Source: an uncultured Clostridia bacterium (GTDB lineage: Bacteria; Bacillota_A; Clostridia; Christensenellales; CAG-138). Taken from it: a stretch of 11,397 bases of DNA. Both the position numbers and the translations under genes were made by a program. The stretch is from the NCBI GenBank assembly GCA_947302865.1, contig CAMYWS010000023.1:1-11397 (forward strand), in the 5' to 3' direction. A model generated the notes under the pieces. It searched no databases and was not told the DNA's origin. It worked only from the letters and a program-made list of their open reading frames with translations. Positions 5,904 through 11,397 of this stretch are shown here, piece after piece; positions within the stretch are counted from its first letter, which is position 1; every line of letters begins with the position of its first letter.

Positions 5904-7301
5904 TCAGAAATCAAGGCGCTGTTCGATATAGGCGCGAAGTTCCGTGACCGGAATACGTACCTGTTCCATGGTATCGCGATTGCGCACGGTAACGCAATGA
6001 TCGATTTCGGAATCGAAGTCGTATGTGATGCACAGCGGCGTTCCGATCTCATCCTCTCTGCGATAACGCTTGCCGATCGAGCCGGTCTCGTCGAAGTCGA
6101 CGGAGAAGTGCTTCAGAAGATCCATATAGACTTCATTCGCCTGCGCGGAGAGCTTCTTGGACAGCGGCAGCACGGCCGCCTTGAACGGCGCAAGCGCGGG
6201 ATGCAGATGCAAAACGGTACGGACGTCGTTGTTTTCAAGCGGCTGCTCCTCGTACGCGTTGCAGAGAACGGCAAGCACGGTGCGCTCGACGCCGAGCGAC
6301 GGCTCGATGACGTAGGGGATATAGCGTTCGTTCTTTTCGGCGTTGTAGTAGGTCAGGTCCTTCCCGGACGCGTTCTGATGCTGTGTGAGGTCATAATCTG
6401 TACGGTCGGCAACGCCCCAAAGCTCGCCCCATCCGAACGGGAAACGGAACTCAAAGTCCGTCGTCGCCTTGGAATAGAACACGAGCTCGTCGGGATCATG
6501 ATCCCGCAGACGCAGGTTTTCTTCCTTGATGCCGATCGAGAGCAGGAACTTATGGCAGTAATTACGCCAGTAATCGAACCATTCGAGGTCCGTGCCGGGT
6601 TCACAGAAGAATTCAAGTTCCATCTGTTCGAACTCGCGCACGCGGAAGATAAAGTTACCCGGCGTGATCTCGTTGCGGAAGCTTTTGCCGATCTGGCCGA
6701 TGCCGAACGGGAGCTTTTTACGCGTCGTGCGCTGTACGTTCGCAAAGTTCACAAAGATGCCCTGCGCCGTTTCCGGGCGCAGATAGACCGTATTCTTCGC
6801 ATCCTCGGTCACGCCCTGGAACGTCTTGAACATCAGATTGAACTGACGGATATCGGTAAAATTGTGCTTGCCGCAGGTGGGGCAGGGGATCTCGTGTTCT
6901 TCGATGAACGCTTTCATCTCTGCCTGCGTAAACGCGTCGATCGGTTTTTCCAGTGTGAATCCGTTCTCCTGCGACCAGTCCTCGATCAGCTTGTCAGCGC
7001 GGAAACGCTCCTTGCATTCGCGACAGTCCATCAGCGGGTCCGAGAATCCGCCGAGATGACCGGATGCCTTCCATGTTTCGGAATTCATCAGGATCGCAGC
7101 GTCAAGACCGACGTTATACGGGCTTTCCTGCACAAACTTTTTCCACCACGCCTTTTTGACGTTGTTCTTGAGTTCAACGCCGAGCGGGCCGTAATCCCAT
7201 GTGTTGCTGAGTCCGCCGTAGATCTCGGAACCTGCGAAGATGAATCCGCGGTTCTTACAGAGCACGACGATCTTATCCATTGAATATGCGTTGTTTTCCA
7301 T
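5904..7301 (-). CDS. glyQS: Glycyl-tRNA synthetase (single-chain type)
   Basis: Charges tRNA-Gly with glycine. At 465 residues this is the homodimeric class II enzyme typical of many Firmicutes, not the alpha2-beta2 form. Seen in order: [19 protein letters not shown] (12-30), two CxxC pairs (C93/C96 and C140/C143) expected to bind zinc, [12 protein letters not shown] (175-186), motif 2 with SFRNEITPG (207-215) and [13 protein letters not shown] (220-232), motif 3 [11 protein letters not shown] (336-346), and a C-terminal anticodon-binding domain with [16 protein letters not shown] (407-422). The ATG at 7301 follows GGAGG (7314-7310) at eight bases. The leader is only about 19 bases, too short for a T-box. 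It is the first gene of the minus-strand unit. Confidence 0.96.
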   Translation of the reverse strand: MENNAYSMDKIVVLCKNRGFIFAGSEIYGGLSNTWDYGPLGVELKNNVKKAWWKKFVQESPYNVGLDAAILMNSETWKASGHLGGFSDPLMDCRECKERFRADKLIEDWSQENGFTLEKPIDAFTQAEMKAFIEEHEIPCPTCGKHNFTDIRQFNLMFKTFQGVTEDAKNTVYLRPETAQGIFVNFANVQRTTRKKLPFGIGQIGKSFRNEITPGNFIFRVREFEQMELEFFCEPGTDLEWFDYWRNYCHKFLLSIGIKEENLRLRDHDPDELVFYSKATTDFEFRFPFGWGELWGVADRTDYDLTQHQNASGKDLTYYNAEKNERYIPYVIEPSLGVERTVLAVLCNAYEEQPLENNDVRTVLHLHPALAPFKAAVLPLSKKLSAQANEVYMDLLKHFSVDFDETGSIGKRYRREDEIGTPLCITYDFDSEIDHCVTVRNRDTMEQVRIPVTELRAYIEQRLDF

Positions 7302-7327
7302 ATGTTTCTCCTCCGTTAATCCTGTTT

Positions 7328-7356
7328 ATTATCATGCGAAAGGCATGTTTTGTCAA
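7328..7356 (-). promoter_or_regulatory. Strong SigA-type promoter for glyQS
   Basis: On the minus strand a perfect TTGACA (7356-7351), a 17-base spacer and GATAAT (7333-7328). Transcription would begin near 7321. Most of the spacer is a short inverted repeat, CATGC-GAAAG-GCATG (7333-7347 on the plus strand), which could be an operator but is too short to claim. Confidence 0.85.
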
Positions 7357-7386
7357 GCCGTTTCGAAAATTACACGATATCCCCGG

Positions 7387-7415
7387 AACCAAATTCTAAA
7401 AAGCCGCATAGAGTA
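7387..7415 (+). promoter_or_regulatory. Candidate SigK promoter for the Cys-rich small protein
   Basis: AACC (7387-7390), a 16-base spacer and GCATAGAGTA (7406-7415) match the SigK pattern mACm - 16 - gCATAnnnTA at every fixed position. No good SigA promoter competes in this gap. Predicted start of transcription is near 7423. The match is by eye; short consensus elements do occur by chance. Confidence 0.55.
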
Positions 7416-7465
7416 TTGTAACGACGAAAAACACGTCGAATCATCATGAACGGAGGAACTGATAT

Positions 7466-7666
7466 ATGTTCAACAATCTCGGCGGAACCAATTTGACCTG
7501 GCTTCTCGTTCTCCTTCTGCTGCTGGGCGACAACGAAGGCGGTATGGGCTTCTCCTGCGACACGCTGATCTGGCTGCTTTTGCTCTCCCGCTTCTGCGGC
7601 GGTGAAAACGGCTGTGGCTGCGGCTGCGGCAATCAGCCCCGTAACTGCGGCTGCACGGCAATGTAA
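7466..7666 (+). CDS. Small Cys/Gly-rich hydrophobic protein, candidate spore protein
   Basis: I do not recognise a named family. The 66 residues comprise two hydrophobic leucine-rich segments (about 10-21 and 33-41), the first anchored by TWLL and the second by IWLL, and a Gly/Cys-rich tail, CGGENGCGCGCG near 44-55 and CGC at 61-63. Seven cysteines in total could cross-link or bind metal. The gene is convincing despite its size: GGAGG (7452-7456) lies nine bases before the ATG, and the cysteine tail is too patterned for a chance frame. The candidate SigK promoter upstream suggests expression in the late mother cell, hence a coat or crust component; this is inference. A short membrane peptide unrelated to spores is the main alternative. 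Confidence 0.7.
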   Translation: MFNNLGGTNLTWLLVLLLLLGDNEGGMGFSCDTLIWLLLLSRFCGGENGCGCGCGNQPRNCGCTAM

Positions 7667-7686
7667 TTGCAAAAACCTCTTTTATT

Positions 7687-7726
7687 ATCGCCTCCTTTGT
7701 GGTATAATGCCTCAAACGGAGGCGAT
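7687..7726 (+). repeat. Perfect 9-bp inverted repeat burying the mnmA ribosome site
   Basis: ATCGCCTCC (7687-7695) pairs exactly with GGAGGCGAT (7718-7726), leaving a 22-base loop. The 3' arm is the mnmA Shine-Dalgarno, and the loop contains the mnmA -10 box. Only TTT follows, so it is at best a weak terminator for the gene upstream. Confidence 0.7.
7700..7708 (+). promoter_or_regulatory. Extended -10 promoter for the mnmA operon
   Basis: TGG followed by a perfect TATAAT at 7703-7708. The -35 region (about TTTTAT, 7680-7685) is poor, so the extended -10 probably carries recognition. Transcription would begin near 7714-7716, leaving a leader of about 18 bases that contains the ribosome site but not the 5' arm of the hairpin. 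Confidence 0.7.
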
Positions 7727-7732
7727 TTCCGA

Positions 7733-8818
7733 ATGGATCACATCGTTGTAGGCATGTCCGGAGGCGTAGACAGCTCTGTTGCGGCATATCTTTTGAAGCA
7801 GCAGGGTTTTGACGTTGTCGGTATTTTTATGAAAAACTGGGAAGAAAACGACGAGGACGGTGTCTGTACCGCAACGGCGGACTATGCGGATGTACGAAGC
7901 GTCTGTGAAAACATCGGCATTCCTTACTATACGGTCAACTTCGCGAAAGAGTATCGCGACCGAGTGTTCTCCTACTTTCTCGACGAGTATCAAAAGGGCA
8001 GGACCCCGAATCCGGATGTGCTCTGCAACTGCGAGATCAAGTTCAAAGCGTTCCTCGATTTTGCGCTTTCGACAGGCGCGGGACTTTTGGCGACAGGGCA
8101 TTATTGCCGGCTGAACGGCGAAAAACTTCTGATGCGCGGCGCTGACCCCGGTAAGGATCAATCCTATTTTCTTGCGGGACTTAAGCATCAGCAGCTTGAA
8201 CGCGTGGTTTTCCCGATCGGCGACCTGCTGAAAAGCGAGGTACGGTCGATCGCTAAAGCGCAGAGTTTCACAAACGCGCTGAAAAAGGACAGTACGGGTG
8301 TCTGTTTCATCGGCGAACGCAATTTCAAGCAGTTTCTGATGCAGTATCTGCCCGCGCAGCGCGGCGATATCGTCGATGAACAGGGGCGAAAGATCGGCAC
8401 GCACGACGGGCTGATGTACTACACGCTCGGTCAGCGCAGAGGGCTTGGGATCGGCGGACGAAGCGACGGTACCGGGGAGAGCTGGTTTGTGATCGGCAAG
8501 AATCTCCGGAGGAATCTTCTGATCGTACAGCAAGGGGAGCACGAAGAGCTGTATTCGACGTCTCTTGACGCGAATTCCGTCAACTGGATCGCAGGCAGCG
8601 CGCCTGCGCACACATTCCGCTGCACGGCAAAATTCCGGTACCGTCAACCGGATCAGGGCGTTCGCGTGACCGTGACCGATAACGGCGCGCACGTTGACTT
8701 CGACCGGTCGCAGCGTGCAGTCACACCCGGACAATGGGTCGTGTTCTATCAGGGAGATTTGTGTCTCGGCGGCGGTCCGATCGACGCGGTCACGCCGTTA
8801 AAGCCCATCTGCGTATGA
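7733..8818 (+). CDS. mnmA: tRNA-specific 2-thiouridylase MnmA
   Basis: Adds sulfur to C2 of the wobble uridine (U34) in tRNAs for Lys, Glu and Gln, using ATP and a persulfide supplied by a cysteine desulfurase. Of 361 residues, the N-terminal PP-loop [12 protein letters not shown] (7-18) binds ATP. The first catalytic cysteine is C98 in [12 protein letters not shown] and the second is C191 in [13 protein letters not shown], with RTPNPD and GHYCR motifs also present. C100 takes the place of the lysine seen in E. coli (LCNKEIKF). The ATG at 7733 follows GGAGGCGA closely; upstream in-frame codons run through the promoter and are not translated. It heads an operon and overlaps trmK by ATGA. Confidence 0.95.
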   Translation: MDHIVVGMSGGVDSSVAAYLLKQQGFDVVGIFMKNWEENDEDGVCTATADYADVRSVCENIGIPYYTVNFAKEYRDRVFSYFLDEYQKGRTPNPDVLCNCEIKFKAFLDFALSTGAGLLATGHYCRLNGEKLLMRGADPGKDQSYFLAGLKHQQLERVVFPIGDLLKSEVRSIAKAQSFTNALKKDSTGVCFIGERNFKQFLMQYLPAQRGDIVDEQGRKIGTHDGLMYYTLGQRRGLGIGGRSDGTGESWFVIGKNLRRNLLIVQQGEHEELYSTSLDANSVNWIAGSAPAHTFRCTAKFRYRQPDQGVRVTVTDNGAHVDFDRSQRAVTPGQWVVFYQGDLCLGGGPIDAVTPLKPICV

Positions 8819-9534
8819 GAACGAGATCCGTCAATATTACGCCGCGGCTGGAAGCAGCGATCGGCATGCTGAACGGCTTTGACACCGTCGCCGATATCGG
8901 CTGCGATCACGGGCGGCTGACCGCCGCGCTGCTGCAAAGGCAGATTTGCCGTCGCGTCATTGCGTCCGACGTCAGCGGTCCTTCCCTTGAGAAAGCGCGC
9001 ACATTGATCGGATATATCGGCCTTGCGGACCGTGTTTCCTTTCGCGAAGGCGACGGATGCAGTGTGCTTGCACCGGGAGAATGTGATGCGATCGCGCTGC
9101 TCGGTATGGGCGGGACGTTGATGGTACGCATTCTTGAGGCGTGTTCCGTCCCGATCGCGGGCGCAAAAGCGGTCGTTCTTCAGCCGATGCGCGCACAGGA
9201 CGATATTCGCCGTTTTCTGCATCAAAAGTGTTATCACATTGTCTGTGACCGGGTCGTTCCCGATCACGGACGGCTGTATCAAGTACTGAAGGCTGTCCCG
9301 GGCAGCTCTGAGGAATCGCCGCCTTCCGGGTTCCCTGAAAACTTTTACGACGTCGGATATCGGGCTTATGCCGAACGGGACGAGCTGCTCCCGGCATTGT
9401 GCAGGCAGCAGCTTTCCGCGCACAAAAAGATGCTTCGCACGGCAAAAGGAACCGAAGGAGAAGCGATCATTCGTCAGAAGATCCTTTCGCTTGAACAGAT
9501 TTTGAACGTGACAGAAACAGGAGATCCGATATGA
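8815..9534 (+). CDS. trmK: tRNA (adenine-22-N1)-methyltransferase TrmK
   Basis: An S-adenosylmethionine-dependent methyltransferase that modifies A22 in the tRNA D-arm. In 239 residues it has the family start ([11 protein letters not shown], 9-19), the SAM-binding loop [16 protein letters not shown] (25-40), [12 protein letters not shown] (50-61) and the TrmK signature LLGMGGTLM (95-103), then a C-terminal helical part expected to contact tRNA. The family often has DIGSDHA; here it is DIGCDHG, which keeps the aspartates. I place the start at 8815, where ATG overlaps the mnmA stop. No Shine-Dalgarno is visible, so translation is probably coupled. Together with mnmA it makes a tRNA-modification pair. 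Confidence 0.9.
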   Translation: MRTRSVNITPRLEAAIGMLNGFDTVADIGCDHGRLTAALLQRQICRRVIASDVSGPSLEKARTLIGYIGLADRVSFREGDGCSVLAPGECDAIALLGMGGTLMVRILEACSVPIAGAKAVVLQPMRAQDDIRRFLHQKCYHIVCDRVVPDHGRLYQVLKAVPGSSEESPPSGFPENFYDVGYRAYAERDELLPALCRQQLSAHKKMLRTAKGTEGEAIIRQKILSLEQILNVTETGDPI

Positions 9535-10295
9535 AGCTTCAGCAGTTTTGTGAAACTATGGAATCCATTGCACCGAAGGACCTAGCGCTGTCGTTCGATA
9601 ACGTCGGGCTTCTGATCGGTCCTGATCATGATGAGATCAAAAAAGTCCTCGTTGCGCTGGATCTCACGGTCCCCGTTGCGCAGGAGGCGATCGACGGCGG
9701 GTATGATCTCGTACTGACCCATCATCCGATCTTCTGGGACCCGGTAAAGTCCATTTCACCGGACGCGAATGAGACTGCAGCCGCATATCTTCTGATCCGC
9801 CGCGGCATCGGACATTTCGCCGCGCATACGAATCTCGACGCGTGCGCGGGCGGTGTGAACGACGTTCTCGCAAAGATGCTGTCTCTTGAAAACGTTCGTC
9901 CGCTTCCTCCCGAGAATCTCGGAAGGATCGGAACGCTTGCATCGCCCGCCTCGTTCGCGTCGTTCGCAGCACTCTGCGAAACGAAACTATGCGCACGCGG
10001 ACGATTTGTAGGAAATGCGGATCAGATTATTCATACCGTCACCGTCATCGGCGGTTCCGGCGGAAGCGACGTCGAAGCCGTCGGTTTTGCGGGCTGCGAC
10101 GCCTTCGTGACGGGAGAGATGAAGCACAGTCAGGCGCTGCTTGCGGAGCATCTCGGATTGTGCTGCTGCGTCATGGGACACTATGAAACGGAATTTCCCG
10201 TGCTGAAACCGTTAATTTCCCGTTTACAGCGCGAGAAAAATGATGTACAATATTATTTAACACATACGGGCTGCGCGCCTTTGCGCAGCCTTTAA
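9531..10295 (+). CDS. Nif3-like dinuclear metal center protein
   Basis: A member of the Nif3/YbgI/YqfO family, ring-shaped hexamers with a two-metal site in each subunit; the cellular reaction is not settled. At 254 residues this is the short YbgI-like form without the inserted PII-like domain of B. subtilis YqfO. Expected metal ligands are present: H64 and H65 in THHPIFW, D103 in HTNLDA, and H217 and E221 in GHYETEF. SFDNVGLLIG (21-30) is the family start motif. AGGAG lies seven bases before the ATG, which overlaps the trmK stop. The trmK - Nif3-like - zinc-ribbon order is common in Firmicutes, suggesting a linked but unknown role. Confidence 0.92.
   Translation: MKLQQFCETMESIAPKDLALSFDNVGLLIGPDHDEIKKVLVALDLTVPVAQEAIDGGYDLVLTHHPIFWDPVKSISPDANETAAAYLLIRRGIGHFAAHTNLDACAGGVNDVLAKMLSLENVRPLPPENLGRIGTLASPASFASFAALCETKLCARGRFVGNADQIIHTVTVIGGSGGSDVEAVGFAGCDAFVTGEMKHSQALLAEHLGLCCCVMGHYETEFPVLKPLISRLQREKNDVQYYLTHTGCAPLRSL
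10269..10293 (+). other. Hairpin spanning the end of the Nif3-like gene
   Basis: GGCTGCGC (10269-10276), a six-base loop and GCGCAGCC (10283-10290), followed by only TTT and then the AAGGAGG of the next gene. It may be a weak attenuator, an mRNA stabiliser or a coupling element. The T-tract is too short to call it a terminator. Confidence 0.5.
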
Positions 10296-10308
10296 GGAGG
10301 TTACCGAT

Positions 10309-11034
10309 ATGAGTAGACCGATGGCATTGCTTGCTTATCAGGAAGCAGATCTCGAAAAGCAGCAGATCGAAGCGGACGTCCGCACGACTGCAAACCGCGT
10401 AAAGCTGAACAAGCTTACGAAGTTTATCAAACAGCAGCAGGCGACGCTCAACAAACTGAACGAGGACATCGAAACGTTTTCCGCGTCCCTTGCGCGTCTC
10501 AATGCGCAGTATGCGGCGCTTCTGGACCGTCTCGATCTTGAAACATCCGAATTCGATACGCTGAAGGGCGACGATGAGTGCACGTCCGAGGAGATGACGG
10601 AATTCCGTCACGATATCGAAAAACTGCAGCGTGAGGCAAACAATCTTGAAAAAGAGATAAAGCAGCTTTTCCGTACGCTCGACGAAGCGATCGCCGAGTT
10701 TCAGAAAACGCGTCAGCAGGGCGCAAAAGCAAAGAGGGAATACGATCAGCTGAAGGTCGTCTGTCAGAAGGAAAAGGACGACGCATCGATCGACCTGCTT
10801 GCCGCCGACCGGAAGATGGAGGAACTTGAACGGAAAGTGAGTCCGACGCTGATGACACGGTACAAACGTGTGCGTCAGCATCACAATATGCCGGTCGTGG
10901 AGGTCCGCGACGGCAAATGCAGCGGATGCAACATGTCGCTGCCCAGTCTTGCCATCCGGCGACTCGTCGGCGAAGATATGATCCTCGAATGTGAGAACTG
11001 CGGCAGACTTCTGTATGCAGACAGCGAACAATAA
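10309..11034 (+). CDS. Coiled-coil protein with C-terminal C4 zinc ribbon
   Basis: A 241-residue protein of the C4-type zinc-ribbon (DUF164) family. Residues about 10-180 are almost all charged and glutamine-rich heptads, forming a long antiparallel coiled coil. The C-terminus has a four-cysteine ribbon, KCSGCNMSLP (C204, C207) and ECENCGRLLY (C228, C231). Nucleic-acid binding is plausible for such a fold, but the biochemical role is not established. AAGGAGG (10294-10300) lies eight bases before the ATG. It closes the mnmA operon, and RNase P RNA begins 15 bases after its stop with no terminator between, so read-through into rnpB is possible. Confidence 0.9.
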   Translation: MSRPMALLAYQEADLEKQQIEADVRTTANRVKLNKLTKFIKQQQATLNKLNEDIETFSASLARLNAQYAALLDRLDLETSEFDTLKGDDECTSEEMTEFRHDIEKLQREANNLEKEIKQLFRTLDEAIAEFQKTRQQGAKAKREYDQLKVVCQKEKDDASIDLLAADRKMEELERKVSPTLMTRYKRVRQHHNMPVVEVRDGKCSGCNMSLPSLAIRRLVGEDMILECENCGRLLYADSEQ

Positions 11035-11035
11035 A

Positions 11036-11041
11036 TATAAA
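11036..11041 (+). promoter_or_regulatory. Possible -10 box for rnpB
   Basis: TATAAA in an A/T-rich stretch, at a distance that would start transcription near 11048-11050, where the P1 helix of RNase P RNA begins. No convincing -35 is visible; the bases upstream lie inside the zinc-ribbon gene. Confidence 0.4.
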
Positions 11042-11049
11042 TAAAGATT

Positions 11050-11390
11050 GACGGTGAGTAAGACAGACGATCACGGCTCATTTATGAGGTGAGGAAAGTC
11101 CGAGCACCACAGGGCAGGGTGCCGGGTAACACCCGGTGAAGGCGACTTCAAGGAAAGTGCAACAGAGATATACCGCCCGGCTTCGGGTAAGGATGGAAAG
11201 GCGAGGTAAGAGCTCACCAACGGCATGGCGACTTGTCCGTTCTGTAAACCCCACTCGGTGCAAGATTGAAATGAGAGCATTCAATAGCGGCCCGCTACGC
11301 TCTTTATAATCGCTTGAACGATCCGGCAACGGCTCGTCTAGATAGATGATCGTCCTTTGACAGAACTCGGCTTACGGCTTGCTCACCGTC
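11050..11390 (+). ncRNA. rnpB: RNase P RNA, bacterial class A
   Basis: The catalytic RNA that trims 5' leaders from pre-tRNAs. The conserved segments appear in order: GAGGAAAGTCCGAGC near 11091-11105 (5' P4 strand), CACCACAGGGCAGGGTGCC, the TACCGCC segment at about 11171, GGTAAGGATGGAAAGGCG, GAGGTAAGAGCTCACC, TGTAAACCCCACTCGGTGCAAG, TCTAGATAGATGATCG and GACAGAACTCGGCTTAC at the 3' P4 strand. Helix P1 pairs 11050-11062 with 11378-11390 (13 pairs, one G-U), setting both ends. The architecture with P13/P14- and P15/P16-like hairpins is class A. The L15 loop seems to lack the usual GGU that pairs with tRNA CCA. Confidence 0.96.
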
Positions 11391-11397
11391 ATTTTTT
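11378..11397 (+). terminator. rnpB 3' end and T-tract
   Basis: The 3' arm of P1 is followed by A and six Ts at the window edge. A T run directly after the closing helix is a usual end for rnpB. More Ts may lie beyond the window. Confidence 0.7.

Noticed and set aside
5697..7283. A 528-codon open frame on the plus strand, antisense to glyQS and the start of recD2
   Set aside because: It lies opposite two clearly real genes, its translation is Arg/Asp/His-rich with no recognisable domain, and it has no ribosome site. Similar antisense frames lie opposite yedE, murI, mnmA and the zinc-ribbon gene, a by-product of codon usage poor in TTA, CTA and TCA.
7302..7465. A riboswitch or T-box in the glyQS / small-protein gap
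   Set aside because: The gap is only 164 bases and is explained by two divergent promoters and two ribosome sites. I found no T-box motif or stable aptamer-like fold.
7659..7676. GCAAT-GTA-ATTGC followed by As after the small Cys-rich gene, as a terminator
   Set aside because: The five-base stem is AT-rich with a three-base loop and lacks a downstream T run.
7712..8734. A 340-codon minus-strand frame antisense to mnmA
   Set aside because: Same composition effect. The plus frame carries all MnmA motifs and overlaps trmK in operon fashion, and the antisense product has no family features.
8734..8814. An upstream start that would lengthen trmK
   Set aside because: The extra 27 residues overlap the mnmA coding end, are Arg-rich and unlike TrmK N-termini. 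The ATGA overlap at 8815 is the natural start.

Overview
The window reads as ordinary low-to-mid GC Clostridia chromosome from a spore former. Supporting signs are a SpoIIID-type regulator, RecD2 and ComF, the single-chain GlyQS type of glycyl-tRNA synthetase, trmK next to a Nif3-family gene, AGGAGG-type ribosome sites and SigA-like promoters. The class A RNase P RNA argues for Clostridia rather than Bacilli. I cannot name genus or species. There is no tRNA, CRISPR array, insertion sequence or phage gene. Coding is dense: no gene-free stretch exceeds about 165 bases apart from the RNase P RNA locus.

Region 1 (1-1858) is a selenium/sulfur handling cluster. A cysteine desulfurase-family gene leaves the left edge on the minus strand. 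Facing away from it is a three-gene operon: a YedE/YeeE membrane transporter, a TusA-like carrier and a DUF3343 (Se/S carrier-like) protein. The two units are driven by mirrored promoters whose -10 boxes overlap almost completely. Region 2 (1870-3059) holds glutamate racemase murI with its own promoter and a strong terminator, then spoIIID, whose probable start lies just past that terminator. Region 3 (3026-7356) is a minus-strand unit, glyQS - recD2 - comF, with a terminator-like hairpin between glyQS and recD2; comF and spoIIID converge and overlap at their 3' ends.

Region 4 (7387-7666) is a 66-residue Cys/Gly-rich hydrophobic protein preceded by what looks like a SigK promoter, suggesting a late mother-cell spore protein. 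Region 5 (7687-11034) is a plus-strand operon mnmA - trmK - Nif3-like - C4 zinc-ribbon protein, with tightly overlapping genes. Region 6 (11050-11397) is the RNase P RNA gene with its terminator.

The most interesting theme is regulatory, not a new gene system. At three starts (spoIIID, recD2, mnmA) the Shine-Dalgarno is the 3' arm of a hairpin. At mnmA, and possibly spoIIID, a promoter lies inside or over that hairpin, so a locally started transcript would lack the 5' arm while a read-through transcript would fold up its ribosome site. I see no wholly undescribed multi-gene system here; most genes are conserved housekeeping genes.
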